Below, one piece after another: positions 44,000-51,655 of a stretch of 64,000 nucleotides of DNA. A program made the translations under genes and the position numbers. The notes below the pieces were generated by a model that was not told where the DNA came from, made no database searches, and saw only the letters and a list, made by a program, of their open reading frames with translations. How positions within the stretch are numbered: position 1 is the first letter of the stretch; every line of letters starts with the position of its first letter. This DNA is from Amnibacterium endophyticum (GTDB lineage: Bacteria; Actinomycetota; Actinomycetes; Actinomycetales; Microbacteriaceae), in assembly GCF_042680685.1 (NCBI RefSeq), contig NZ_JBHUEA010000004.1:1-64000 (forward strand), in the 5' to 3' direction.

Positions 44000-44593
44000 T
44001 CAGGACGGGATCGTGAGGTGCTGCCCGACGTAGATCAGGTTCGGGTTCCCGATGGCCGGGTTCGCCGAGGCGATGGCCCGCCAGCCGCCGGAGACGCCGT
44101 GGCGCGCCGCGAGCTTCACGAGCGTGTCACCGGAGCGCACGGTGTAGCCGCCGCTGGTCGCGCTGCTCGAGGAGCGGTGCGACGAGGAGCCCGACGAGTG
44201 CGAGGAGGACACCGGGGCGGAGGAGCCGGAGGAGACCGACGCGCCGACCTTGCCGTGCAGGCCGAGCCGCGCGGAGCACTCGGGCCAGGCGCCCCAGCCC
44301 TGGCCGGCGAGCACGCGCTCGGCGACCGCGATCTGGGTGGCGCGGCTGGCGTTCGCCGGGTTGCCCGTGCCGCCGTAGGCGCGCCAGGTGGCGGGCAGGA
44401 ACTGGAGGCCGCCGTAGTAGCCGTTGCCGGTGTTGATGTGCCAGTTGCCGCTGGACTCGCACTGGGCGATGGCGTCCCAGGTGCTGTCGGAGGCGGCCTG
44501 CGCGGGGGCGGCGCCGAAGGCGAGGCCCGCCGCGGCGAGACCGGCGGTGGTGACCCCGGCGAGGACGGCGCGGGTTCGGTTCAGGATCGTCAA
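44000..44593 (-). CDS. Secreted resuscitation-promoting factor-like protein with LysM
   Basis: A 197-aa secreted cell-wall protein. The signal peptide ends GAAPAQA|AS near residue 31. The Rpf (transglycosylase-like) domain follows: STWDAIAQCESSGNWHINTGNGYYGGLQF with the catalytic Glu, to WPECSARLGL. A Ser/His-rich linker (VSSGSSAPVSSSHSSGSSS) leads to a C-terminal LysM (YTVRSGDTLVKLAARHGVSGG ... VGQHLTIPS). It cuts peptidoglycan and may help dormant cells regrow. The start is TTG 44593, with GGAG 8 nt upstream; it is the only start that leaves an intact signal peptide. Confidence 0.88.
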   Translation of the reverse strand: MTILNRTRAVLAGVTTAGLAAAGLAFGAAPAQAASDSTWDAIAQCESSGNWHINTGNGYYGGLQFLPATWRAYGGTGNPANASRATQIAVAERVLAGQGWGAWPECSARLGLHGKVGASVSSGSSAPVSSSHSSGSSSHRSSSSATSGGYTVRSGDTLVKLAARHGVSGGWRAIASANPAIGNPNLIYVGQHLTIPS

Positions 44594-44936
44594 TGCACTG
44601 CTCCACGGACCGCCGCCGCTCGCCCGTTGCCTCGAGGCTCGACACGTCGTCGCCCGCCCTGAAGTGGTTCGAAGGGTTCGATGTCGGTCCGGTCTGGGGG
44701 CGACGCATGGCGTGTCCGGACCCGGCATGCCGAGGGCGGGGATCTCATCGGTCGCCGTTCCTGATCGCGACCGCCCGCCGAGGCGGCAGCGACGGTGCCA
44801 TGCCTCGGGGGAGCGGTCAACCGCGTCCCCGAGACCGCGCGTGTCGGCGGCGCGCCCCCGCGCCCGCCGTGCGGAGCGGGCGGACCATTGATCCCCGCGG
44901 TCCCCACCGCCGCGTCATGGGACGCGCTCCGTCCCG
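44594..44936 (-). other. Leader region of Rpf gene, no gene seen
   Basis: About 340 bp without a convincing gene. A hairpin CTCGGGG (44804-44810) / CCCCGAG (44827-44833) encloses a smaller GCGG-tcaa-CCGC stem. This long untranslated stretch may carry the Rpf promoter and RNA control; Rpf genes in other actinobacteria often have c-di-AMP riboswitch leaders, but I do not find the conserved core here. Confidence 0.4.
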
Positions 44937-45102
44937 CGCACCCGCCGGTCGCGCACCCGCCGGTCGAGGTGCGAGCGCAGCGAGCCTCGAGACCACTTCG
45001 CACCCGCGCACCCGCCGGTCGAGGTGCGACGGAGGAGCCTCGAGACCACTCTGCCTCCGCAGATCCGCTGGTCGAGGTGCGACGGAGGAGCCTCGAGACC
45101 AC
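44937..45102. repeat. REP-like repeat cluster, three copies
   Basis: Three copies of a 33-35 bp element starting GGTCGAGGTGCGA and ending CCTCGAGACCAC at 44962-44996, 45017-45049 and 45070-45102. The middle varies (AGCGCAGCGAG in copy 1, CGGAGGAG in copies 2 and 3). The ends form an imperfect inverted repeat. A direct repeat GCGCACCCGCCGGTCG precedes copies 1 and 2 and also occurs once more at about 44937. Elements with these ends are common between genes in Micrococcales genomes as I recall. Confidence 0.75.
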
Positions 45103-45123
45103 TCCTCAGCCCGCGAAGACGAC

Positions 45124-45155
45124 GAGGGCGCCGCCGGCGGACCGGCGACGCCCTC
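45124..45155 (-). terminator. Hairpin after secreted acidic protein gene
   Basis: GAGGGCG (45124-45130) and CGCCCTC (45149-45155) with an inner CGCCGG/CCGGCG-type stem, 20 bp past the stop of the minus-strand gene. Confidence 0.6.
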
Positions 45156-45175
45156 GAGGCGATGGGGAGCGGACG

Positions 45176-46051
45176 TCAGCGGCGGTGCCCCTTGGTGGTC
45201 GCGCCTGCGATGTGCTTCGTCGAGGCCGCGACGGCGCGCCACAGCGTCTTGCCCGACTTCACCTTCGCGGTTGCGAGGCCGTGGCTGTTCGTCCGGAGCG
45301 TCCTGACGGTCTTCCAGCCCGCATCGGTCTTCTTCTGCAGGAGGACGCGGACCTTCTTCCAGGGCGCCTGGTGGCCCGAGGTGGTCTCGCGCTCGGCCGT
45401 GACCGCGAGGAGGACCTTCTTGCCGTGGCGCTTCGTGGTCAGCGCGACGTCGGAGTCGTACTTGATCTGGATCTGCTGCGACAGGTTCAACTCCGTGTCC
45501 TGCCCGATCAGACCGACGGTGAACTCCGAGCCGAGCTGCTTCATCCAGACGAGGTCCTTGCCGGGACGGATCGTGAGGACGATGACGCCCTTCCCGTTCG
45601 CCTTCTTCAGCTTGGTCAGCTCGCCGCCCATCTCGCCGCCGGACCAGTACGGCTGGTAATTGGCCTTCGGGGTCAGGCCGGAGTAGCGGACCTTGATGCC
45701 GCGGGTCGCGACCTCCTTCGGCAGCAGTACCGTCGAGCGGAAGTCCTGCTTCGGCGTGCCCTGCTCCGCGGGCAGCGTCGCGGGGGTCTCGTCGGCGGAA
45801 TCGTCCGACTCCTGCTCCGAGGCGTCGTCGGACTCCTGCTCCGAGGGGCTGTCGCCGCTCTCCTCGGAGGTGCTGTCGTCGCCCTGCTCGTCGGCGTGGT
45901 CGTCGCCGCCCGAGGACGACATCTGCGCGGCCGCGGAGCCGCTGGCCGGGGCGGCGACCAGGGGAGCCGCCTGCGCGGGCAGCGAGACGAACGAGAGCGC
46001 GATCGCGCAGGTGCCGGCGACGGCGGCGGCGCGCAGCGGGACGAGGTTCAC
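45176..46051 (-). CDS. Secreted protein with acidic repeat, unknown function
   Basis: A 291-aa exported protein. Residues 1-30 form a signal peptide (VNLVPLRAAAVAGTCAIALSFVSLPAQA|AP). Residues 45-90 are Ser/Asp/Glu-rich with repeats of SDDxSEQE. The remaining 200 residues are basic and beta-rich (KVRYSGLTPKANYQPYWSGGE, VLLAVTAERETTSGHQAPWKKVRVLLQKKTDAGWKTVRTL), resembling secreted Ig-like or bacterial adhesion modules, without a firm family match. The GTG start at 46051 has TGGAG upstream. The gene has its own hairpin terminator. Confidence 0.78.
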   Translation of the reverse strand: MNLVPLRAAAVAGTCAIALSFVSLPAQAAPLVAAPASGSAAAQMSSSGGDDHADEQGDDSTSEESGDSPSEQESDDASEQESDDSADETPATLPAEQGTPKQDFRSTVLLPKEVATRGIKVRYSGLTPKANYQPYWSGGEMGGELTKLKKANGKGVIVLTIRPGKDLVWMKQLGSEFTVGLIGQDTELNLSQQIQIKYDSDVALTTKRHGKKVLLAVTAERETTSGHQAPWKKVRVLLQKKTDAGWKTVRTLRTNSHGLATAKVKSGKTLWRAVAASTKHIAGATTKGHRR

Positions 46052-46173
46052 GGGGCTCCAGAGCAACGGGGCGCGCGTGCGCCGACGGAGGGTCGCCCGA
46101 TCAAAGGCCCACCGGCATCGGCCGCGCGTCTCCCACTCCGGGTGCACCTCGAACAGGGGGTGCTCGCTCCCGC

Positions 46174-46179
46174 TACACT
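46174..46179 (+). promoter_or_regulatory. -10 box of tRNA-Pro
   Basis: TACACT (46174-46179) lies 41 bp before the tRNA, which suits a short precursor leader. The -35 is not convincing. Confidence 0.4.
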
Positions 46180-46220
46180 TGCCGACGGCTCGCGGCGGCT
46201 CCACCCGCCGCGTGTCGCCA

Positions 46221-46297
46221 CGGGCTGTGGCGCAGCTTGGTAGCGCACCTGACTGGGGGTCAGGGGGTCGCAGGTTCAAATCCTGTCAGCCCGACCA
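46221..46297 (+). tRNA. tRNA-Pro (anticodon GGG)
   Basis: A 77-nt cloverleaf: acceptor CGGGCTG pairs with CAGCCCG; the D-loop contains AGCTTGGTAG; the anticodon stem CCTGA/TCAGG holds the loop CTGGGGG, anticodon GGG, decoding CCC and CCU. The T-arm has GGTTCAAATCC. CCA is encoded at 46295-46297. A terminator hairpin follows after 13 bp. tRNA ends are common integration sites; lower-GC DNA begins just downstream. Confidence 0.97.
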
Positions 46298-46310
46298 GAA
46301 GTTGTTCATT

Positions 46311-46342
46311 AGAACCCCGGACCGCACAAGGTTCGGGGTTCT
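46311..46342 (+). terminator. tRNA-Pro terminator
   Basis: Perfect 9-bp stem AGAACCCCG (46311-46319) and CGGGGTTCT (46334-46342), loop 14 nt, followed by T-rich TCTGTTCC. Confidence 0.85.
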
Positions 46343-46499
46343 TCTGTTCCCAGGGGACCGACCCTCGGGCGCTCGATCGTCAGCAGGCTCTTGATCCGCG
46401 CCTGATCCTGCTTCCGAACAGCGCGCGGCCGAAGGTCGCCGCTCTTCTGCAGCGCCAAAGTGGAGTGTTCTTCGGGCTGGGGGACCGCGTAGAGCCGGC

Positions 46500-46922
46500 T
46501 GGTTCTCAAACCAGCCGTTTGAGTCGACTTCCGCTCGCTCGCGAGCTTCGTCTCCAACTCCGACGACAGCAGGTTCGCGTAGACCTAGTCCAGGTCGCTC
46601 GCCACAATCTCGTCGTCCTCGACGTAGAGCCACGTGGAGACGCTCTGGTTAACTTCGCGGCGCATCAGGTCTGGTGCGCTGAGGTAGTAGGCCTGCGCCT
46701 TCCGCAGCAGAGTGCAGAAGTCGTGGAGCTTCTCGACGACCAGTTCGCGGTTCGCATGTGAGCGTTCCAGGTCCGCTTCGGCCTCAGTGCGAGGACGCTG
46801 ATGCGGAAGTGCTCGTGCTTGAGCTGGTCTACCGCGATTGCATCCGCGTGAAAGGCCTGAAGCAGGTGCTCACTCTGCTGCTTGAGCGTGTGCAGAACGC
46901 CTTCGGTCTCAGCGCGCACCAA
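46500..46922 (-). pseudogene. Decayed large serine recombinase, C-terminal part
   Basis: Reading from 46922, the first frame gives AETEGVLHTLKQQSEHLLQAFHADAIAVDQLKHEHFRIS, which matches the coiled-coil segment before the end of large serine recombinases (consensus like LLxAHYADAIPLDLLKxEQDRI). A frameshift near 46785 continues it in another frame with TEAEADLERSHANREL, EKLHDFCTLLRKAQAYY, PDLMRREVNQSVSTWLYV and EDDEIVASDLD. An in-frame TAG then precedes VYANLLSSELETK. A stop also lies just upstream (TAG near 46930), and the catalytic N-terminus is absent. So this is a pseudogene with at least two inactivating changes. Confidence 0.75.
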
Positions 46923-47414
46923 TGACAGCTACGATAGGAGTTGCGCGGACCTGGGGCTGCGGAGGTCAGCCTTTCGTGCGAGGGCCGACGGTCTGCCGGT
47001 CGCGGAGTAGACCTCGGTCGGCGTCGATGTCGTACCGATGCAGGGCCGACGCTTCGCTTCTCCGCCGCCCGGTTTCCGCGACGAGATGGGGCGCGTTCGC
47101 GTGCCCCTGCGTCGCGCATGATCAACGCCGCGACCTCGGCGACTTCGAGGAAGCGGGCTGCTGCCACTCAACCGGATCTCCGGATGAGACCCCACGCGAG
47201 CTCGATTTCGGGGAGGACGTGTTCGAGCACGCGTCGTACTTCGACGTCGGGTTCCTGCACTCAACCGCGCTAGCCGTTACCGCCTTGGCGTCCTGCGGTC
47301 AGCGAGGAGACCTGCCTTGGGAAGCTGGAGATCGTGTGCCCGCCGTTGTCCTCATTCATGCGGACACTCGCACGGGGACTACGTGATGGGTTCGGCCGCC
47401 GAAATCCTGCTCCT
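46923..47414. other. Degenerate stretch, no intact gene
   Basis: About 490 bp with only short, interrupted frames. One minus-strand piece (about 47120-47167) reads ARFLEVAEVAALIMR, similar to an integrase or excisionase segment, but it is too short to name. Probably debris of the same element. Confidence 0.5.
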
Positions 47415-48119
47415 ATGAACTTCTTAACATCGGTCCGTGGCTCGAGCGCACGGGTCGCCGCAGCCGCTGTGCTGGCAGCTGCCCTCGCAATGGCTCCGCT
47501 GACGAGTGCGTCGGCTTCATCGGTGGACTCATCGACGAGCGGTTCGACCGCGCCAACGTGGAGGCTCCCGACCAAGCTGCCGGTGCCGAAGATCGTCGCC
47601 GCGTTGCAGAAGAAGACTGGTGCGACGCCACCAGTGTGGACCAGCTCTGACGACAACATGGTCTTCAACAAAGGCTTGATTGTGCACCGCGATTACTCCA
47701 TGTGGTTCGTCAATCAAGACACCAAAGCGAAGAGTTACAAGAGTGCAATCGCGCTCGCTTCCAAGACGCTTGAGAAGAACCACTACACGCTCGCATCTGC
47801 GGCCTTCAACAAGAAGTTGTCCAAGAAGTCTGGCCTCAAATGGAGTTCGCTGAAGGGCTTCTACGCGGCCGTGTATCACAACGGGAAGTACATCGTCGTG
47901 GTCAACACGGGTTCGACGTCGATGATAGACGGCAAATGGTCGAACAAGAAGAGCGACCTGACCTACCAGTTGTACTTCAACTTCATCCGCCTCGCGGACG
48001 CCAAGAAGGCGCGTGCAACGTGCTTCCGTAGTGCTGACCCGAACAACTACGCGGCTCCGGGCGCGAAAAGGGTCGCGCTGAAGCTGTGCCAGAAGGCTGG
48101 CATCGCCGTCGGCGACTAG
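47415..48119 (+). CDS. Secreted lysine-rich protein, unknown function
   Basis: A 234-aa exported protein. The signal peptide spans about residues 1-35 (ending MAPLTSASA|SS). The mature part is rich in Lys, Ser, Tyr and Asn (KSYKSAIALASKTLEKNHYTLASAAFNKKLSKKSG), with two cysteines near the C-terminus that could pair. No known family is recognised. Its codons use A/T third positions far more than neighbours, consistent with horizontal transfer. The ATG at 47415 is chosen because it begins the signal peptide; upstream residues are unlike a leader. Its own terminator follows. Confidence 0.7.
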   Translation: MNFLTSVRGSSARVAAAAVLAAALAMAPLTSASASSVDSSTSGSTAPTWRLPTKLPVPKIVAALQKKTGATPPVWTSSDDNMVFNKGLIVHRDYSMWFVNQDTKAKSYKSAIALASKTLEKNHYTLASAAFNKKLSKKSGLKWSSLKGFYAAVYHNGKYIVVVNTGSTSMIDGKWSNKKSDLTYQLYFNFIRLADAKKARATCFRSADPNNYAAPGAKRVALKLCQKAGIAVGD

Positions 48120-48131
48120 CGACCGGGTGAT

Positions 48132-48175
48132 GCAGCAGGTGGCTGGTCGCGATGACCGCGACCGGCCCCTGCTGC
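48132..48175 (+). terminator. Two-part terminator hairpin
   Basis: GCAGCAGG (48132-48139) pairs with CCTGCTGC (48168-48175); an inner GGTCGCG/CGCGACC stem adds 7 bp. It begins 12 bp after the lysine-rich protein gene. Confidence 0.8.
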
Positions 48176-48466
48176 TTGGCCCCGTAGAGATCAGGCCTCT
48201 TCCCCGTACACCATCCCGCTCGAGCCTGCCGGATCCGCAGAAGTTCTGATCCGCACAGGGTCGCCTTTCGGACGCTCAGTCACATCGACCCCGCCGTTCT
48301 GCACGGTCAGCGGCGGGGGCCGTTGCCCCTTGCCGAGCGGCCGTGAGGACGTGTCGCCTAGCGCTCGACGCGACCGGTGGGGAGGCGACGCGGCCCCCGG
48401 AGCCACCGGCAGCCGGATGGAGCGGAACGACCGGAGGGCGGCGATCCGGCACCTCGCCCGATCGGA
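48176..48466. other. Intergenic stretch without a gene
   Basis: No supported gene. A minus-strand frame (48191-48406, 71 codons) lacks a ribosome site and family signal. GC content rises back to the genome norm around 48280-48300, marking the likely right border of the foreign DNA. Confidence 0.5.
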
Positions 48467-49816
48467 TCAGACCGCGGGCTCGCCGAAGCCGAGCGGCTCG
48501 CGGGTGCAGCGGTAGGTCGCCCAGCTGAGCAGGCGGATCGAGCCGTCGTCGCGGCGGTCGACCAGCAGCCGCTCCCCGCGCTCGCGACCGGACACCGTGC
48601 GGAGCGCGTCCCGGCCCTCCGGCTCGAAGACCGCGGGCGGCGCGTCGTCGTCCGCCCCCTGCTGCACCGCCTCCAGGCGGCCGCCGCGGATGCGGAACAC
48701 GAACGCGGAGCCCTCCGAGAACCAGAGGCCCGTGAGCGGCACCAGGTCCTCGGGCGCCTCGGTGCCCGGCGTCCACGGCTCGGGCAGCGGCGCATCGTGC
48801 TCCGCCACCTGCTCCGCGAAGCCGATCGCCGTCGACTCCGGGGTCCTCGCGACGCTGTTGTTCATGAGCACGACGCCGGTCAGGCCCGACTCCGGGTCGG
48901 AGTACGCGCCCGTGATGCCGCCCGGCGCGCCGCCCGTGTGGCCGAACCAGGTGCGGCCCTCGCGGTGCACGAGCGCGAGGCCGAGCCCCTGCATGGTGCC
49001 GCTGCGCGGATCCCGGGCCGCGTGGGGCTCCCGCATCTCGAGCGCGGTGTCGCGGCGCAGCACCGACTCGTCGGGGTCGAGCAGGAAGCCGTGCCAGGTC
49101 GCGAGGTCGGCGACGGTGCTGGCGAGCCCGCCTGCCGCGGCGAGGATGCCCGTGAAGAGCACGGGCTCGTCGACCGGCACGTCGGAGTACGGCGGGACGA
49201 AGTACAGCCCGGCAGCGGGCGGCTGCAGCGCGAGCGTGGTCCGGGTCAGCCCGAGCGGGTCGAGCAGCCGCGCCTGCAGGCTCTCCGCCCAGGAGCGGCC
49301 GTCGGCGTGCGCGACCACCTCGCCGAGCGCGATGAACGCGAGGTTGCTGTAGTGCCACGCGGCGTGGGGCGGGAGCACCCGCTCGCTCGCGTTCCAGTCC
49401 TCGACGAAGCGGTCCGCCGGCGGCACCGCGAGGGTGTCCCAGAACTCCGGCCGCACCGGCTCGCGCTGCATCCCGCTCGCGTGCGCGAGCAGCTGCCGGA
49501 TCGTCACGCCGGGCTGCCGGCTGCCGGGCAGGTGGTCGTCGATCGGGTCATCGAGCCGCAGCCGCCCCTCGTCGCGCAGCTGCAGCACCATCACCGCGGT
49601 GAACGTCTTGGTATTCGAGGCGATCAGGAACTGCGTCCGCTCGTCGAGCGGCACGGTCGGGTCCGCCAGGTCGGCGGTGCCGACGCCGGCGGACCAGAGC
49701 AGGTCGCCCCGGTGCGCGACGCCGGCCGCGAGGGCGGGCGTGCGGCTCTCGCGCTGCCGCTCCACCGCCATCCGGTCGAGGCGGCGGACGGTGGAGTCGA
49801 GCAGCTGGTGACGCAC
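48467..49816 (-). CDS. Serine hydrolase, class C beta-lactamase family
   Basis: A 449-aa beta-lactamase/DD-peptidase fold protein (no obvious signal peptide). SxxK is in FLIASNTKTFTAVM near residue 67, the YxN motif is YSNLAFIALGE near residue 155, and HTG replaces KTG (WFGHTGGAPGG near residue 290). The last about 120 residues form a beta-rich accessory domain (FRIRGGRLEAVQQG). Cytosolic or non-classical esterase/peptidase activity is as likely as antibiotic hydrolysis. GTG start. It lies downstream of a complex hairpin. Confidence 0.88.
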   Translation of the reverse strand: MRHQLLDSTVRRLDRMAVERQRESRTPALAAGVAHRGDLLWSAGVGTADLADPTVPLDERTQFLIASNTKTFTAVMVLQLRDEGRLRLDDPIDDHLPGSRQPGVTIRQLLAHASGMQREPVRPEFWDTLAVPPADRFVEDWNASERVLPPHAAWHYSNLAFIALGEVVAHADGRSWAESLQARLLDPLGLTRTTLALQPPAAGLYFVPPYSDVPVDEPVLFTGILAAAGGLASTVADLATWHGFLLDPDESVLRRDTALEMREPHAARDPRSGTMQGLGLALVHREGRTWFGHTGGAPGGITGAYSDPESGLTGVVLMNNSVARTPESTAIGFAEQVAEHDAPLPEPWTPGTEAPEDLVPLTGLWFSEGSAFVFRIRGGRLEAVQQGADDDAPPAVFEPEGRDALRTVSGRERGERLLVDRRDDGSIRLLSWATYRCTREPLGFGEPAV

Positions 49817-49847
49817 CCGCCGATGCTAGGAGCCCGCCCTTCCGGGT

Positions 49848-49948
49848 TCGCGGATCCGCAGCTCCTGCCCGACACGCCGCGCCTCGCGCTCCGATCGCGG
49901 CGTGTCGCGGCAGAGGTGCGGATCGGCGGGAGAACTGCGGATCCGCGA
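49848..49948. terminator. Nested cruciform between ABC1 kinase and beta-lactamase genes
   Basis: Outer arms TCGCGGATCCGCAG (49848-49861) and CTGCGGATCCGCGA (49935-49948) are a perfect 14-bp inverted repeat; each arm also contains GCGGATCCGC, itself palindromic. Inside, CGACACGCCGCG (49870-49881) and CGCGGCGTGTCG (49896-49907) form a perfect 12-bp stem, extended by CTGCC/GGCAG past a one-base bulge. Probably the terminator of the minus-strand ABC1 kinase operon. Confidence 0.75.
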
Positions 49949-49961
49949 GACCTGCGGGGCG

Positions 49962-51653
49962 TCAGCGGCGGGCGCGGAATCCGGAGACGAGGGCGTGGAG
50001 CAGCGGGACGGCGGACGCGATCATCAGGACCAGCCCGGTCACCGCGTCCGTCGGGCGCAGCAGGACGCCGCCGACGAGCAGGCCGAAGAACAGCAGCGCG
50101 GAGACCAGGCGCTGCACGGAGCGCTCCAGCAGACGGATCTGCCGGTCGAGGCGCGGGGTCTCGACCGCGACCTCGCCGTCCTCGAGCCGCGTGACGAGGC
50201 CGTCGAGCCGGCGGGGGAGCCGGGCCGCGACCGCGACGGTCGAGACGGCCTCGTTCGCGAAGGAGCGCGCGAGCCCGCCCTGCTCCTCGCGCAGCAGCCG
50301 GTCCGCGTACGGCTCGACCGAGTTCCAGATGTTGAAGTCGGGGTCGAGCGTGCTGCAGAGCCCGGAGATCAGCGAGACGGCGCGGATGACGAGCAGGAAG
50401 TGCTCCGGCAGCTGGAACGGCAGCACCCGGATCGTCTCGCCGAACTCGCGGGCGAACGCCTGCAGCTCGCGCGGGTCGACGTCCTGCAGGTCGGTGAAGG
50501 AGATGCCGCCGAAGCGGGCGAACAGCGCGGACATCACGCGCTCGAGCTCCCGGGTGTCGGCGTTCGGCAGCAGCACGCCGAGGTCCCGCATGCTGCCGAC
50601 GAGCCGCCGGCCGTCACGGGAGGCGACCGCGATCAGGAACGCGCGCAGGTCGCGGCGCAGGCCGTCCGGGATCGAGCCCATCATCCCGAAGTCGACGAAG
50701 GTGAGCACCCAGTCGCGCTCTCCGCCGGGCGTCGGGGTGACGAAGATGTTGCCGGGGTGGGCGTCGCCGTGGAAGAAGCCGTCGACGAACAGCTGGTCGA
50801 ACATCACGTTCGCGAACTCGACGGCGACCTCGGCCGGGTCGATGCCAGCGGCGCGGAGCGCGGCCAGGTCGTTCACCTTGATCGCGGTCACGTCCTCGAG
50901 CGTCAGCACCCGGCGGGTCGCCCGCTCCCACGCGACACCCGGGGTGCGCACCCGGTCGTCGCCCGCGAACTGCGCGGTGAAGCGCTCCGCGTTGCCGGCC
51001 TCGTGCAGGTAGTCGACCTCCTCGAGGCTCGTCTCGGCGAACTCCTCGGCGAGCCCGGGCAGGTCGACGCGGCGACGGACCAGCTGCACCCGGTTCAGGC
51101 GGGCAGCGACCGTGCGCAGCGCGGCGAGGTCGACGTCGACGATGCGCTCGATGCCGGGTCGCTGGATCTTCACCACGACGTCGGTGAAGCCCGCGTCCTC
51201 CGCGCCCGCCGGCTTGAGCCGGGCCCGGTGCGCCTGCCCGAGCGACGCCGCCGCCAGCGGCTCGCGGTCGAACGCCGCGAACGCCGCCTCGAGCGGCATG
51301 CCCAGCTCCCGCTCCGCGAGCGCCTCGATGTCGGCGAAGTCCTCCGGCGCGACGGCGTCCTGCAGCCCCTCCAGCTCCTTCGTGACCTCCGGCGGCAGCA
51401 CGTCCAGGCGGGACGACAGGAACTGGCCGACCTTGATCATCAGGCCGCCGAGGTCCGACGCGAGCACGAAGAACCGCGCGGCCATCCGCCGCCAGCGCCG
51501 GGTCCGGCCGCGGCGCGCGAGGGCGGTGAGGCCGAACCGCGGCAGGACCAGCTCGAACCACCAGTTCTCGACCATGTACCGGGTCGCGAACCGCATGATG
51601 CGGCGGTACCGCGCCCGGCCGGCGCGATCCGGATCGCGGCGCAGGTCGGCCAC
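49962..51653 (-). CDS. ABC1/AarF/UbiB family atypical kinase
   Basis: A 563-aa ADCK-type kinase-like protein. Residues 60-80 include the KxGQ motif (LMIKVGQFLSSRLDVLPPEV). QAHRARL replaces the glycine-rich loop Ala-rich motif; the Lys is in VVVKIQRPGIE; catalytic loop DGFFHGDAHPGNIFV; DFG is TFVDFGMMG. Two hydrophobic helices at 510-560 anchor it to the membrane. Family members support isoprenoid quinone synthesis or lipid homeostasis. The gene starts 2 bp after the PadR-like gene, so it is in the same operon. Confidence 0.92.
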   Translation of the reverse strand: MADLRRDPDRAGRARYRRIMRFATRYMVENWWFELVLPRFGLTALARRGRTRRWRRMAARFFVLASDLGGLMIKVGQFLSSRLDVLPPEVTKELEGLQDAVAPEDFADIEALAERELGMPLEAAFAAFDREPLAAASLGQAHRARLKPAGAEDAGFTDVVVKIQRPGIERIVDVDLAALRTVAARLNRVQLVRRRVDLPGLAEEFAETSLEEVDYLHEAGNAERFTAQFAGDDRVRTPGVAWERATRRVLTLEDVTAIKVNDLAALRAAGIDPAEVAVEFANVMFDQLFVDGFFHGDAHPGNIFVTPTPGGERDWVLTFVDFGMMGSIPDGLRRDLRAFLIAVASRDGRRLVGSMRDLGVLLPNADTRELERVMSALFARFGGISFTDLQDVDPRELQAFAREFGETIRVLPFQLPEHFLLVIRAVSLISGLCSTLDPDFNIWNSVEPYADRLLREEQGGLARSFANEAVSTVAVAARLPRRLDGLVTRLEDGEVAVETPRLDRQIRLLERSVQRLVSALLFFGLLVGGVLLRPTDAVTGLVLMIASAVPLLHALVSGFRARR

Positions 51654-51655
51654 GC

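Larger units (their letters stand above)
46345..48200. mobile_element. Remnant of an integrated element beside tRNA-Pro
   Basis: This stretch is visibly lower in GC than its surroundings and lacks the usual codon bias. It contains a broken serine recombinase (46500-46922), non-coding debris, and a lysine-rich secreted protein gene with its own terminator. Edges are uncertain: the left lies at or after the tRNA terminator and the right between 48176 and about 48300, where normal GC resumes. No duplicated tRNA end was found by eye. Confidence 0.45.

Noticed and set aside
44594..44936. Possible c-di-AMP (ydaO) riboswitch in the leader of the Rpf gene
   Set aside because: The position fits, but the conserved core motifs (such as the GCUAACC-like and GGGUGAAU-like blocks) are not found on the minus strand; only a generic hairpin is present.
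46829..47264. A second recombinase or excisionase gene in the debris region
   Set aside because: ARFLEVAEVAALIMR resembles such proteins but only over about 15 residues before the frame becomes Arg-rich noise; too little to call.
46221..48300. Attachment-site duplication of the tRNA-Pro 3' end
   Set aside because: No second copy of the T-arm/acceptor sequence was seen downstream. Short 8-base matches (CAGAAGTT near 46296 and 48238) are within chance, and serine recombinases usually do not use tRNA genes.
48191..48406. Small minus-strand open frame of 71 codons
   Set aside because: No ribosome site, no recognisable domain, and it spans the change in base composition at the edge of the foreign DNA.
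48467..49816. Antibiotic resistance beta-lactamase
   Set aside because: The fold motifs (SxxK, YxN, HTG) are present, but there is no clear signal peptide and there is a large accessory domain, so an esterase or peptidase role is as likely.
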